Source: Candidatus Saccharimonadia bacterium
Lineage (GTDB): Bacteria > Patescibacteriota > Saccharimonadia > Saccharimonadales > Saccharimonadaceae
DNA: 7,602 nucleotides
NCBI GenBank assembly: GCA_023257145.1
Contig: JALRDA010000026.1
Location: 1-7,602, forward strand
Reading direction: 5' to 3'
The position numbers were made by a program, and so were the translations under genes. This document shows, piece by piece, positions 1 through 6,646 of the stretch. Positions within the stretch are counted from its first letter, which is position 1. The number at the start of each line of letters is the position of its first letter. The notes below the pieces were generated by a model. It did no database searches. It was not told where the DNA came from and worked only from the letters and a program-made list of their open reading frames with translations.

Positions 1-1101
1 CTTCGCGAGTGGCTTGTCGCTATGTTCGCGGTTATGTCGCGCTCGCGTGAGGTATTCCTCAAGAAGCACTTTAATACATCCTGCGATAGGGATCGAGATG
101 ATACCTCCGGCAAGTCCAAATACATACAATCCGACAGTCACCGACGCAAGTACGGCAAGGGCCGACAATTCAACCTTCTTAGATTGAATAGTTGGTGAGA
201 CATAGTTGTTCTCGACCTGCTGATACAGAATGAAGTAAACGATGAATATAACACCCGCCGTCGCATCATTAAATAGCAATAGCAGCGAAATCAAGATGCC
301 TGCAATTGTCGCACCAAACATCGGAATAAGCGACAGAGTAAAGGCAATTGCCACAGTTGGCAGGGCAAGGTTGGCAGGGATATTAAAGAACAGGCTGAGG
401 ATAAACACGACAAGCCCGGCGAGCGCCGCACCAATTCCCGACACCGTCAATTGACCAGTTACATATCCCGTAACAACGTTATACATTTTACCCGCCAAGC
501 GTTTGTGTCGCTCCATGCGATCTTTGTCGTTATAAACCTTCCATATTCGCTTCAACCACATTGGGCCTTCGACAAGCATCAAGAATGACAAGACCAGTAC
601 GAGTAGGGTCGAGACAATGAGTGATAGCAACGAACTTAATCCGTTAAGAATATTCTGACCAGCACGCGCAGCCCAACTTGTTGCATTGTCTTTGATTGAA
701 TTTACTGCACGATCAACTTGTGGCTGCAGGTTATACTTGTCGATAAACGCGTTCAAGCCTTGTGACTGTGTTTGAGCGTTATCCACTAACCCGGGAACAC
801 TTTCAGCAAATTTCACTGTCTGCTGCGTAATTGGCGGCACGACAAAAAACACAAATGCCGCAAGGAATGCCACAACTAATACGTATGCGATAGCGGTTCC
901 GCCGACGCGACTTTTACCGGGCAAATATTTCGCCAGGTAGCTTACCGGTGCGTTCAATGCCAGGGCAAGGAAAAACGCAACACCTATTAGTATCAATGCG
1001 GTTCGGGCGCTGTAGATTGCTAGAATCGCAAATGCAAAACCAATCACTACAAGCCAGAAACGAACAAATGTACTTGTATCAATTTCGATCTTTACTTTCA
1101 T
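1..1101 (-). CDS. AI-2E family transporter (PerM/UPF0118), C-terminus cut by window edge
   Basis: Polytopic inner-membrane protein of the AI-2E/PerM family, whose members have been linked to autoinducer-2 export or Na+/H+ antiport; the substrate here cannot be read from sequence. The 367 visible residues show the family layout: N-terminal membrane segments near 12-31, 34-50 and 69-88, a soluble insert (about 90-155), a hydrophobic segment near 156-177, a charged cytoplasmic stretch (180-205), then a C-terminal membrane block (about 210-345). Family-like signatures are IPMFGATIAG (259-268) and QQVENNYVSPTIQ (294-306). The last visible residues are hydrophilic and charged, so probably only a short tail is missing. 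The ATG at 1101 is supported by AGGAG five bases upstream and an extended -10 before that. The gene lies about 100 bases downstream of tgt on the same strand but has its own promoter. Confidence 0.9.
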   Translation of the reverse strand, partial: MKVKIEIDTSTFVRFWLVVIGFAFAILAIYSARTALILIGVAFFLALALNAPVSYLAKYLPGKSRVGGTAIAYVLVVAFLAAFVFFVVPPITQQTVKFAESVPGLVDNAQTQSQGLNAFIDKYNLQPQVDRAVNSIKDNATSWAARAGQNILNGLSSLLSLIVSTLLVLVLSFLMLVEGPMWLKRIWKVYNDKDRMERHKRLAGKMYNVVTGYVTGQLTVSGIGAALAGLVVFILSLFFNIPANLALPTVAIAFTLSLIPMFGATIAGILISLLLLFNDATAGVIFIVYFILYQQVENNYVSPTIQSKKVELSALAVLASVTVGLYVFGLAGGIISIPIAGCIKVLLEEYLTRARHNREHSDKPLAK

Positions 1102-1122
1102 ATATACTCCTAATCTGTTCAT

Positions 1123-1131
1123 AGTATAGCA
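1123..1131 (-). promoter_or_regulatory. Extended -10 promoter of the AI-2E transporter gene
   Basis: Read on the minus strand, TGC TATACT is a TGn-extended -10 element. It predicts a transcript start near 1116 and a leader of about 15 nt carrying AGGAG (1107-1111), five bases before the ATG. No good -35 hexamer is visible at 16-18 nt. The same nine bases occur in the promoter of the FMN reductase gene. Confidence 0.6.
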
Positions 1132-1204
1132 GGGCGGTATAAAAAACATATAGGCTAATTACCCCGGCAACACACCAAGTGTAGCGACATATAAGTACGC
1201 CTAG

Positions 1205-2407
1205 CTATTTTGCGTAGTAACGATCAAGAAACGACTGTTTGAACGTATAGAAACTGGCATCGGCAATACTTGCACGGATGTCGTCAACGAGCTTGATGAT
1301 AAACCGCTCATTATGGATAGTTGCAAGTGTATTTGATAACAGTTCATCTGATTTAAACAAGTGATGCAGATACGCAGACGTATAATGCAAGCACGTATAG
1401 CAATCACACTCACTGTCGAAAGGCGTGAAATCATTTCGGTATTTTGCATTGGTAATGTTTCGACGCCCGTCACGCGTATACAATGCACCGTTGCGGCCAA
1501 CACGTGCAGGCGAGACACAATCAAATGTATCAGCACCGTTTTCAATGCAGGCAAAAATATCATCAGGTTCACTAATGCCTAGCATGTGACGCGGCTTGTC
1601 TTCTGGCAACTCTTCGCACATCCAACTAACAATTTCACCAATATTCTTCTTTGCAAGCGCGCCACCCAAACCAAACCCATCAAAGTCCATTGCTCCTAGG
1701 AAGCGGGAACATTCGCGACGCAGGTCTTCATAATTCGCACCCTGCACAACGCCAAAAAGCGCCTGTGGCGGACGATGCGACCGCTCGATATTGAGCCGCT
1801 TATGTTCAGCCAAGCTTCGCTCAGCCCATGGATGCGTTCGTTCATTTAGTGATTCCACTTGGTACTCGTACGAATCATGCAGCGTCGTTAATTCGTCGAA
1901 TGCAAATGTAATGTCTGCACCGATCTGGTGTTGAATTTGCATGGACACTTCCGGCGTGAAGCGATGTTTGCTGCCATCAAGATGCGACTTGAATGTCACA
2001 CCTTCGTTATCGATCCATGCAAGCCGCTCTTTTTTTGTTAGCGGCTTCTCGCTGACACTCCCGTCCATATCAATGACTTTCTTAAATCCAACACCAAGCG
2101 ACATTACCTGAAACCCGCCACTATCAGTAAAAGTTGGTTTATTCCAGTTCATAAAGGCGTTCAGTCCGCCAGCTTGATCTAAAATGTCCGAACCTGGACG
2201 CAGGTAAAGGTGGTACGCATTCGCCAAGACGGCTTGCGCACCGACACCTTCGAGCTGTTCGGGTGTCAACGACTTTAGCGTTGCTTTTGTGCCAACCGGA
2301 ATAAATGCGGGCGTCTCGATCGTACCGTGTGGCGTCGTAATAGTACCCGTACGTGCCAAAGCACCGTCTAGTCGGGTGTGAATTTCAAATGTCAGTGCAT
2401 CACTCAT
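1205..2407 (-). CDS. tgt: tRNA-guanine transglycosylase (TGT), variant recognition loop
   Basis: Exchanges guanine 34 in the anticodon of GUN tRNAs (Asp, Asn, His, Tyr) for a 7-deazaguanine base, leading to queuosine. At 400 residues it is a normal-to-slightly-long bacterial TGT. By comparison with the Zymomonas enzyme from memory, the general base is D95 in DSGGFQ, the base-binding Asp is D171, the VQG Gln is Q222, the nucleophile is D296 in FDCVSP, and the zinc ligands are C334, C336, C339 and H365. All are present, so the fold should be active. Two pocket positions differ: the FDEC cysteine is Leu (L173), and the GGLAVGE loop is replaced by GGALAKKN (248-255) with a net three-residue shortening before DKP. 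The first ATG has AGTAGG abutting it, too close for a normal Shine-Dalgarno, but an extended -10 lies six bases upstream, so a leaderless mRNA is likely. Queuine may be salvaged; no queuosine-synthesis gene is nearby. Confidence 0.96.
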   Translation of the reverse strand: MSDALTFEIHTRLDGALARTGTITTPHGTIETPAFIPVGTKATLKSLTPEQLEGVGAQAVLANAYHLYLRPGSDILDQAGGLNAFMNWNKPTFTDSGGFQVMSLGVGFKKVIDMDGSVSEKPLTKKERLAWIDNEGVTFKSHLDGSKHRFTPEVSMQIQHQIGADITFAFDELTTLHDSYEYQVESLNERTHPWAERSLAEHKRLNIERSHRPPQALFGVVQGANYEDLRRECSRFLGAMDFDGFGLGGALAKKNIGEIVSWMCEELPEDKPRHMLGISEPDDIFACIENGADTFDCVSPARVGRNGALYTRDGRRNITNAKYRNDFTPFDSECDCYTCLHYTSAYLHHLFKSDELLSNTLATIHNERFIIKLVDDIRASIADASFYTFKQSFLDRYYAK

Positions 2408-2413
2408 CCTACT

Positions 2414-2422
2414 AGCGTACCA
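2414..2422 (-). promoter_or_regulatory. Predicted leaderless promoter of tgt
   Basis: On the minus strand TGG TACGCT forms an extended -10 of the TAnnnT type. Its last base is exactly six bases from the tgt ATG, which places the transcript start at or next to the start codon. No convincing -35 was found. It faces the FMN reductase promoter, about 30 bases away. Confidence 0.5.
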
Positions 2423-2447
2423 TATTTGCCTCTGTTACGGCCACTGG

Positions 2448-2456
2448 TGCTATACT
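2448..2456 (+). promoter_or_regulatory. Extended -10 promoter of the FMN reductase gene
   Basis: TGC TATACT is a consensus-like extended -10. A weak TTGCCT (2426-2431) lies 19 nt upstream. The predicted start near 2463 gives a leader of about 25 nt containing AGGGGG (2475-2480), seven bases before the ATG at 2488. This is therefore a leadered gene, unlike divergent tgt. Confidence 0.65.
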
Positions 2457-2487
2457 AAAACAAATAAATTCATCAGGGGGAAAATGA

Positions 2488-3048
2488 ATGAATCAACCAA
2501 TTACTATAGCCGTACTCGCCGGAACAACCCGCGAACAACGCCAGTCGATCAAAGCCGCGCACTATATTGCAGATTTCGGAAGCAAACTACCTGACGTCGA
2601 AATTATCTTTGTCGACCCAACGGATTTTTCATTCGAAGGCGACGGCAACGACCCCGAAGGAAAGGATCCCCGCTATACGGCAATTGTCGAACGAGCAGAC
2701 GCATTCTTTATTGTCACACCTGAATATAATCACAGCTTTCCGGGCAGCCTAAAGCGCATGCTCGACAGTGAACTGGCACACTATAACCATAAACCTGTCG
2801 CGATTGCTGGTGTCAGCAATGGCAATTGGGGCGGCGTAAGAGCGGTGGAGCAGCTGTGCGGCGCGATTCGCGAATTAGGTCTTGTTGTTATGAGCTGGGA
2901 TGTCTATTTCCCGTACGTTCAGAACATTTTCAACGACGACAACTCTATAAATGAAGAATACAATGACCGCTACGAAGGCCAACTATCAAAGCTGTACGCT
3001 GAACTAATTTGGTTCGCTGAAATACTAAAGGAAAAACGCACAAAATAG
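2488..3048 (+). CDS. NADPH-dependent FMN reductase family oxidoreductase
   Basis: Cytosolic flavodoxin-fold NAD(P)H:flavin/quinone reductase of the NADPH-dependent FMN reductase family, about 186 residues, the usual size. The first beta strand (ITIAVLAG, 5-12) runs into the FMN phosphate loop GTTREQRQS (12-20). PEYNHSFPG (78-86) is the conserved flavin-contacting turn, and SNGNWGG (110-116) matches the second ring-binding loop. Members reduce FMN, quinones, azo dyes or metal ions; the substrate here is not predictable. AGGGGG at 2475-2480 selects the ATG at 2488. An out-of-frame ATG at 2484 is only three bases from that site and opens a short frame, so it is not the start. No signal peptide is present. 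A role in redox or electrophile defence is an inference. No terminator hairpin was seen after it. Confidence 0.93.
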   Translation: MNQPITIAVLAGTTREQRQSIKAAHYIADFGSKLPDVEIIFVDPTDFSFEGDGNDPEGKDPRYTAIVERADAFFIVTPEYNHSFPGSLKRMLDSELAHYNHKPVAIAGVSNGNWGGVRAVEQLCGAIRELGLVVMSWDVYFPYVQNIFNDDNSINEEYNDRYEGQLSKLYAELIWFAEILKEKRTK

Positions 3049-3069
3049 CACTTGTTCGCATTATAGTTA

Positions 3070-3080
3070 TGCTATATAAA
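3070..3080 (+). promoter_or_regulatory. Extended -10 promoter for the 12-codon ORF and the 279-aa protein
   Basis: TGC TATATAAA contains an extended TATATA (3073-3078) and an overlapping TATAAA (3075-3080). Taking the second, six bases (3081-3086) separate it from an ATG at 3087. TTGTTC (3052-3057) upstream is a poor -35 with a short 15-nt spacer. The predicted start near 3085-3087 makes the ATG at 3087 the first codon of the mRNA or nearly so. Confidence 0.5.
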
Positions 3081-3086
3081 TAAAGC

Positions 3087-3125
3087 ATGACACGGGAATT
3101 GCCATACGTAGGACCTAAGGCTTAA
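3087..3125 (+). CDS. 12-codon leader ORF, or frameshifted N-terminus of the next gene
   Basis: The frame reads MTRELPYVGPKA then TAA. Its ATG sits directly after the predicted promoter, and its stop lies four bases before the ATG of the 279-residue protein, whose Shine-Dalgarno (TAAGG, 3116-3120) is inside it. This could be a leader peptide that couples translation to the main gene. Alternatively it is the true N-terminus: dropping one T at 3122-3123 fuses it through Lys-Asn to the downstream frame and gives one protein of about 293 residues. Homolog N-termini would tell these apart. It may also be a chance frame. Confidence 0.35.
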   Translation: MTRELPYVGPKA

Positions 3126-3129
3126 AAAT

Positions 3130-3969
3130 ATGGAAGGGCTGCATGACGATGCGCATATCCCCAGCCTCCTTGAACGACTACCCCCAATCCGGCACGCACC
3201 AATACTTGAAAAACTAGGCTCACTAGGTCTTAGAAAATTTAAAGAAGAGTATGCAATCCCAACACCTACTCTTGAAAACGGCATTGTCGACCATCAAAGA
3301 TTGATCGAAGACGTTAGTGCGCTCGTTTCCGATGACTATCGATGGCGAGCGCCGTTCTTTGATGAGCATCACTTACACTGGCAAGGATATTTATATCATC
3401 CCGATCAACATGATGACAGTACAATACCGAAGCAGTTTCGCGACCTGAATATTCATAAACTATGGATACCGCGTGAATTCCATGACTTTATTCATGCAGT
3501 AACTAGGCCACCCGATGTCCCACATATGGACGTCATGATTGAATCTGTCGACCAATATCGACACAAAGAATACATGTACACGATATCCAGTGAAGTCTTG
3601 ACCCTACGTGAGCGTGACGAGCGCGCGATTCCGTTGCCTAGAAAAAATGATGATGAAATTCTACGTGTTCGCGACCCGATCAGTAAACGTATCGTTGCAG
3701 ACGGGCTATACGAAGAACGCCGCAAGGCCTTTATCGACGTTATTGAAGAATACTTCTATAACGGATTGCCACCTGACCTTACGCATCTTTCCAGCCTACA
3801 ACTCGAGCAGCAAACTGATTTCGAGGAGGTTATTCCGCAAATACGACGCGAACTCAAAGAGTCGATCGCCCTGGCCAACAATCGTCGACGTCGAGGCCGA
3901 GCAGTGCGGCTGTTACTAGAATTGCCACAAAAAACACAGCCAGATAGAAGCGAGATCCAAGCCGCGTAG
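3130..3969 (+). CDS. Uncharacterised histidine-rich protein, 279 aa
   Basis: I do not recognise the family. It is soluble, with no signal peptide or membrane segment. The central part is rich in aromatic residues and histidine: HHLHW at 80-84, H90, H94, H109, then IPREFHDFIH (113-122), giving an HxxxH pair (H118, H122) flanked by prolines. Such spacing is compatible with a metal site or an HNH-like core, but no complete catalytic signature is visible. The second half (about 155-260) is charged and predicted helical, with a basic patch RRRRGR (252-257) that could contact nucleic acid. The start at 3130 is backed by TAAGG nine bases upstream; an in-frame TAG at 3109 bars a longer form unless a frameshift joins the preceding short ORF. 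Codon style resembles its neighbours. Twelve bases separate its stop from yajQ. A narrow lineage-specific family is possible. Confidence 0.75.
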   Translation: MEGLHDDAHIPSLLERLPPIRHAPILEKLGSLGLRKFKEEYAIPTPTLENGIVDHQRLIEDVSALVSDDYRWRAPFFDEHHLHWQGYLYHPDQHDDSTIPKQFRDLNIHKLWIPREFHDFIHAVTRPPDVPHMDVMIESVDQYRHKEYMYTISSEVLTLRERDERAIPLPRKNDDEILRVRDPISKRIVADGLYEERRKAFIDVIEEYFYNGLPPDLTHLSSLQLEQQTDFEEVIPQIRRELKESIALANNRRRRGRAVRLLLELPQKTQPDRSEIQAA

Positions 3970-3975
3970 TATACT
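3970..3975 (+). promoter_or_regulatory. Predicted leaderless promoter of yajQ
   Basis: TATACT begins on the base after the stop codon of the preceding gene and ends six bases before the yajQ ATG. There is no Shine-Dalgarno in the 12-nt gap. No good -35 is visible at 16-18 nt, so the element is supported only by its -10 and its spacing. Read-through from upstream is also possible. Confidence 0.5.
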
Positions 3976-3981
3976 AGATAT

Positions 3982-4476
3982 ATGGCAACATTTTCTTTTG
4001 ATATAGTTTCAGATTACGACAAAGCAGAGATGAACAATGTCTTTGCAGGCACTGAGCGCGAAATAGGTACGCGGTACGACTTTAAGGGTACACCCGCTGG
4101 CATTGAATGGCTCGATGATAAAAAAGGATTTAAGATTACCGGCGCTGGGCAGTGGCAATGCGACGCGGTGTTAGATATAGTCCGTAAAAAACTCGCCACA
4201 CGCGAACAAAGCTCTAAAGTACTTAATTTAGATAAAACTCCAGTCGAATCAAACCTCAAAACTACCTGGGATATTCCGTTCAAGCAAGGTCTTTCACAAG
4301 ACGACGCCAAAAAAATTACAAAACAGCTGCGCGAAGAAGCGCCAAAAGTAAAAACACAGATACAAGGTGACATGGTGCGCGTTACCAGTGGCAGCAAAAA
4401 CGATCTACAGGACGTTATTGCGCTACTAAAATCGACCGATTACGAGTTTCCACTTCAATTCATCAACTACCGCTAA
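3982..4476 (+). CDS. yajQ: YajQ family nucleotide-binding protein
   Basis: Small cytosolic protein of the YajQ (UPF0234) family, built of two ferredoxin-like domains. Family members bind nucleotides or RNA, and a Xanthomonas member is a cyclic-di-GMP effector; which ligand applies here is unknown. The length of 164 residues matches the family (about 160-165). Landmarks are SFDIVS (5-10), RYDFKG (31-36), the QIQGD turn (126-130) followed by RVTSGSKNDLQ (133-143), and the C-terminal FPLQFINYR (156-164), all close to Escherichia coli YajQ as recalled. The start is the only sensible Met and lies six bases after a TATACT, with no ribosome-binding site, implying a leaderless message. The ABC ATPase gene begins 21 bases downstream on the same strand, so the three genes probably share a transcript. 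Confidence 0.95.
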   Translation: MATFSFDIVSDYDKAEMNNVFAGTEREIGTRYDFKGTPAGIEWLDDKKGFKITGAGQWQCDAVLDIVRKKLATREQSSKVLNLDKTPVESNLKTTWDIPFKQGLSQDDAKKITKQLREEAPKVKTQIQGDMVRVTSGSKNDLQDVIALLKSTDYEFPLQFINYR

Positions 4477-4497
4477 CCCGAAAAGGAATTCCGCAAC

Positions 4498-5247
4498 ATG
4501 CCCGCAAACACACCACTCGTTACGATCGAAAACTTCCATATGGAATTCGGTGGCACGACCGTCATCGACGATTTATCATTCACCATCAACCGCGGCGAAA
4601 CATTTGGTCTATTAGGGTCGAATGGCTCCGGCAAGACAACAACCATACGCGCGCTGCTTGGCATTTATCAGCCAACCGCAGGCAAACTACTGATTGACGA
4701 CAAGGAATACACGGTTGATAGCGGTGTTAAGTTAGGCTACCTCCCTGAAGAACGCGGCCTATATAAAAAAGAGACAGTCATGACCGTGATGAACTATTTT
4801 GGTCGCCTGAAAGGTATGTCAAAGCATGACGCTGAGGCATGGTCACTGCAATACCTAGAACGGGTTGGATTGTCAGACAAGGCAAAGACGCGTCTTGATA
4901 AATTGTCTGGTGGACAGCAACAAAAGATTCAACTTGGCGTCACTATCATGAACGACCCGGAGCTTTTAATCTTGGACGAACCAACAAAAGGCTTCGATCC
5001 AATAAACCGACGGCTACTAATGAATATTATCGAAGAACACCAGCAAGCAGGGGCGACAGTTATCTTTGTCACACACCAAATGGAAGAAGTAGAGCGACTA
5101 TGTGATCGAATTATTCTTTTAAAGGATGGTGGTGCAAGCGCCTACGGGACAGTTGCAGAAGTGAAAAAGAATTTTAACGGTGCATCACTGGACGACATCT
5201 TCGTCACAATCTACGGCGACAAATCAACCACCGAGGACAAGGAGTAA
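4498..5247 (+). CDS. ABC transporter ATP-binding protein (NatA/YhaQ-like)
   Basis: Nucleotide-binding subunit of an ABC exporter that works with the membrane protein encoded next. It has 249 residues with Walker A GSNGSGKTT (40-48, Lys46), signature LSGGQ (136-140), Walker B LLILDEP (156-162, catalytic Glu161), and H-loop His193. At the Q-loop position the sequence reads GYLPEERGLY (80-89) with no glutamine, as is typical of the NatA/YhaQ branch rather than a defect. The C-terminal part (about 205-240) matches the short extension common in ABC-2 export ATPases. AAGGA (4483-4487), ten bases upstream, serves the ATG. The gene follows yajQ by 21 bases and precedes the permease by two bases, so the two are probably translationally coupled. 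Relatives export Na+, drugs or peptides; the cargo here cannot be told. Confidence 0.95.
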   Translation: MPANTPLVTIENFHMEFGGTTVIDDLSFTINRGETFGLLGSNGSGKTTTIRALLGIYQPTAGKLLIDDKEYTVDSGVKLGYLPEERGLYKKETVMTVMNYFGRLKGMSKHDAEAWSLQYLERVGLSDKAKTRLDKLSGGQQQKIQLGVTIMNDPELLILDEPTKGFDPINRRLLMNIIEEHQQAGATVIFVTHQMEEVERLCDRIILLKDGGASAYGTVAEVKKNFNGASLDDIFVTIYGDKSTTEDKE

Positions 5248-5249
5248 TC

Positions 5250-6476
5250 ATGCATAACCTACGAACAGTATTCACCTTTGAAGTTGTGCGAACACTTCAG
5301 AAAAAATCATTTTGGATTACCGCACTTTCATTTCCGATTGTCATAGCATTAGTTGTTGCGATTATTTTCTTTTCTAATCAAGCAACAGAACAAGCCGCGT
5401 CAGAAGCGCAAAATCAAAAGTTTTCACTTGCAATCACCGACTCAGGTAATGTCATCAGTCCACAAATTATTAGTCAGTTAAACGCACAGCGCATTACCGA
5501 CAAGCAAGTTGGTATCGATAAGGTTAAGTCCGGCGAAGTAGACGCATATTTCTACTACCCTAAAGCGATCGATACAGACAAGGTAGAGGTTTACGCAAAA
5601 GACGTTGGCCTGTTTGATAATAGCCGCTATCAAGGTACGGCAAAGGCATTGCTAACACAATCGGCAGCGGCGACCGTCGACCCACAGACAATTGCTGTTC
5701 TGCAGGATAAAGTTGCATTCGCATCGACGACCTATAAAAATGGCATGGAATACGACGGCTTCAAGCAACTAATCGCACCAGGCCTGTTCCTCGTCCTGTT
5801 CTATATATTGATTGCCATGTTCGGCAATCAGATGTTGACTAGCACTACCGAAGAAAAAGAAAACCGTGTTATTGAAATGATCCTGACTACGATCAAAGCA
5901 AAGACCCTCATCATAGGCAAAATCCTATCTTTAATTGTCTTGGCACTTATCCAAGTCGTCGTCATTATAATTCCACTTATCGTCATCTACCTGCAATTCG
6001 GCAGCCAATTGCAGCTGCCGAATATTGATCTGACGAATATTCCGCTAGATCCAGCACGTATAGCAATTGGTGCAGCACTGTTTGCGACAAGCTTTATGCT
6101 TTTCACCGGTCTACTCGTTGCACTCGGGGCAGCCATGCCGACTGCAAAAGAGGCAAGCGGGTTCTTTGGCGTGATCATGATCTTTATTTTTGGTCCACTC
6201 TATGCGTTCAGCCTGTTTATCTCAGCACCGCAATCAGGTATCGTTACATTCCTTAGTTTCTTCCCGTTGACCGCACCGATCCCACTGATGCTCCGTAATG
6301 CCGTCGGCAACCTAAGCTTTAGCGAAGCGGCAATTGGCATCGCAATCTTATCCATCTCTGCAGTTATTGTTTTGGCGATCGCTATTCGCTTGTTCCGTTA
6401 CGGAGCGTTGGAATATTCAAAGCGGCTGTCGTTAAGTTCGATTTTTGGCAGCAAAAAAAATACGTCGCAGAAGTAG
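5250..6476 (+). CDS. ABC-2 type permease (NatB/YhaP-like)
   Basis: Membrane subunit partnering the ATPase just upstream. At 408 residues it has the NatB plan: a transmembrane helix near 21-42, a large extracytoplasmic domain (about 43-172), then a membrane block with segments near 176-195, 219-248, 270-295, 302-325, 330-347 and 358-382. Between the second and third helices is the cytoplasmic TSTTEEKENRVIEMIL stretch (197-212), the conserved coupling motif of the family. The Lys/Ser-rich tail (about 389-408) is cytoplasmic. AAGGAG (5239-5244) lies five bases before the ATG and overlaps the end of the ATPase gene, whose stop is two bases from this start. The stop lies within the loop of a terminator hairpin, marking the end of the operon. 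Confidence 0.94.
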   Translation: MHNLRTVFTFEVVRTLQKKSFWITALSFPIVIALVVAIIFFSNQATEQAASEAQNQKFSLAITDSGNVISPQIISQLNAQRITDKQVGIDKVKSGEVDAYFYYPKAIDTDKVEVYAKDVGLFDNSRYQGTAKALLTQSAAATVDPQTIAVLQDKVAFASTTYKNGMEYDGFKQLIAPGLFLVLFYILIAMFGNQMLTSTTEEKENRVIEMILTTIKAKTLIIGKILSLIVLALIQVVVIIIPLIVIYLQFGSQLQLPNIDLTNIPLDPARIAIGAALFATSFMLFTGLLVALGAAMPTAKEASGFFGVIMIFIFGPLYAFSLFISAPQSGIVTFLSFFPLTAPIPLMLRNAVGNLSFSEAAIGIAILSISAVIVLAIAIRLFRYGALEYSKRLSLSSIFGSKKNTSQK

Positions 6477-6488
6477 CGACGTATTTTT
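6456..6488. terminator. Bidirectional intrinsic terminator
   Basis: Perfect inverted repeat: TACGTCGC (6461-6468) pairs with GCGACGTA (6476-6483) around a 7-nt loop, and five flanking A:T pairs extend the stem to 13 bp. On the plus strand a T run follows (6484-6488); on the minus strand the A run at 6453-6460 becomes a T run. The permease stop codon (6474-6476) sits in the loop, and the convergent small-protein gene stops at 6500, so one hairpin can end both transcripts. Confidence 0.9.
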
Positions 6489-6499
6489 CGTACTAGTGA

Positions 6500-6640
6500 C
6501 TAGTTGTAATAAGCAACGACACCAAACAACACAAGAATAACTGCGGCGGCAGCAGCGATCGCCAGGCCCATTCGGTTAGGATAGTAATCTACCTTGTTAG
6601 TTGATTTTTTTGGTGCGGACGTTGAAGATTTTTTTACCAT
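6500..6640 (-). CDS. Small single-pass membrane protein, 46 aa
   Basis: A short minus-strand frame encodes a Lys/Ser-rich N-terminus (about residues 1-16), a DYYPNR linker (18-23) and one hydrophobic helix, GLAIAAAAAVILVLFGVVAYY (25-45), ending in Asn then TAG. The positive-inside rule puts the N-terminus in the cytoplasm. Evidence that it is a real gene: a promoter with TTGCCA, 17 nt and TACACT placed six bases before its ATG, and a shared terminator immediately after its stop. It has no Shine-Dalgarno, consistent with leaderless translation. It diverges from the hxlR gene, the usual position for a HxlR target. Function is unknown; small proteins of this shape often modulate membrane complexes, but nothing here shows that. 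Confidence 0.75.
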   Translation of the reverse strand: MVKKSSTSAPKKSTNKVDYYPNRMGLAIAAAAAVILVLFGVVAYYN

Positions 6641-6646
6641 GTCAAT

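Noticed and set aside
242..454. Plus-strand open frame of 70 codons
   Set aside because: Antisense to the AI-2E transporter, which has clear family motifs; low-complexity product and no start signals.
1102..1204. Possible terminator between tgt and the AI-2E transporter gene
   Set aside because: A T run exists on the minus strand near 1141-1146, but the sequence before it forms no convincing stem; only weak short palindromes are present.
1201..1582. Open frames of 123 codons (-) and 73 codons (+) overlapping tgt
   Set aside because: They lie in other frames over the zinc-site and catalytic region of tgt, which is certain; the products have no recognisable features.
2484..2486. Alternative ATG four bases before the FMN reductase start
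   Set aside because: Out of frame, only three bases from the Shine-Dalgarno, and opens a short frame with no match to anything.
3109..3125. RF2-like programmed +1 frameshift joining the 12-codon ORF to the next gene
   Set aside because: The slip would move the P-site tRNA from GCU to CUU, which pairs poorly, and the Shine-Dalgarno-like AAGG abuts rather than precedes the slip site by three bases. The fusion is left open only as a frameshift or sequencing error.
3492..3919. Overlapping frames of 77 codons (-) and 103 codons (+) inside the 279-aa gene
   Set aside because: Shadow frames without promoter or ribosome-binding site. The host frame is longer and has better start signals, although its family is unknown.
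4014..4397. 127-codon minus-strand frame opposite yajQ
   Set aside because: Fully antisense to a confidently identified gene; cysteine/serine-rich translation typical of antisense frames.
6492..6504. Two ACTAGT copies separated by one base
   Set aside because: Short palindromic repeats next to the stop of the small gene; too short to claim function.
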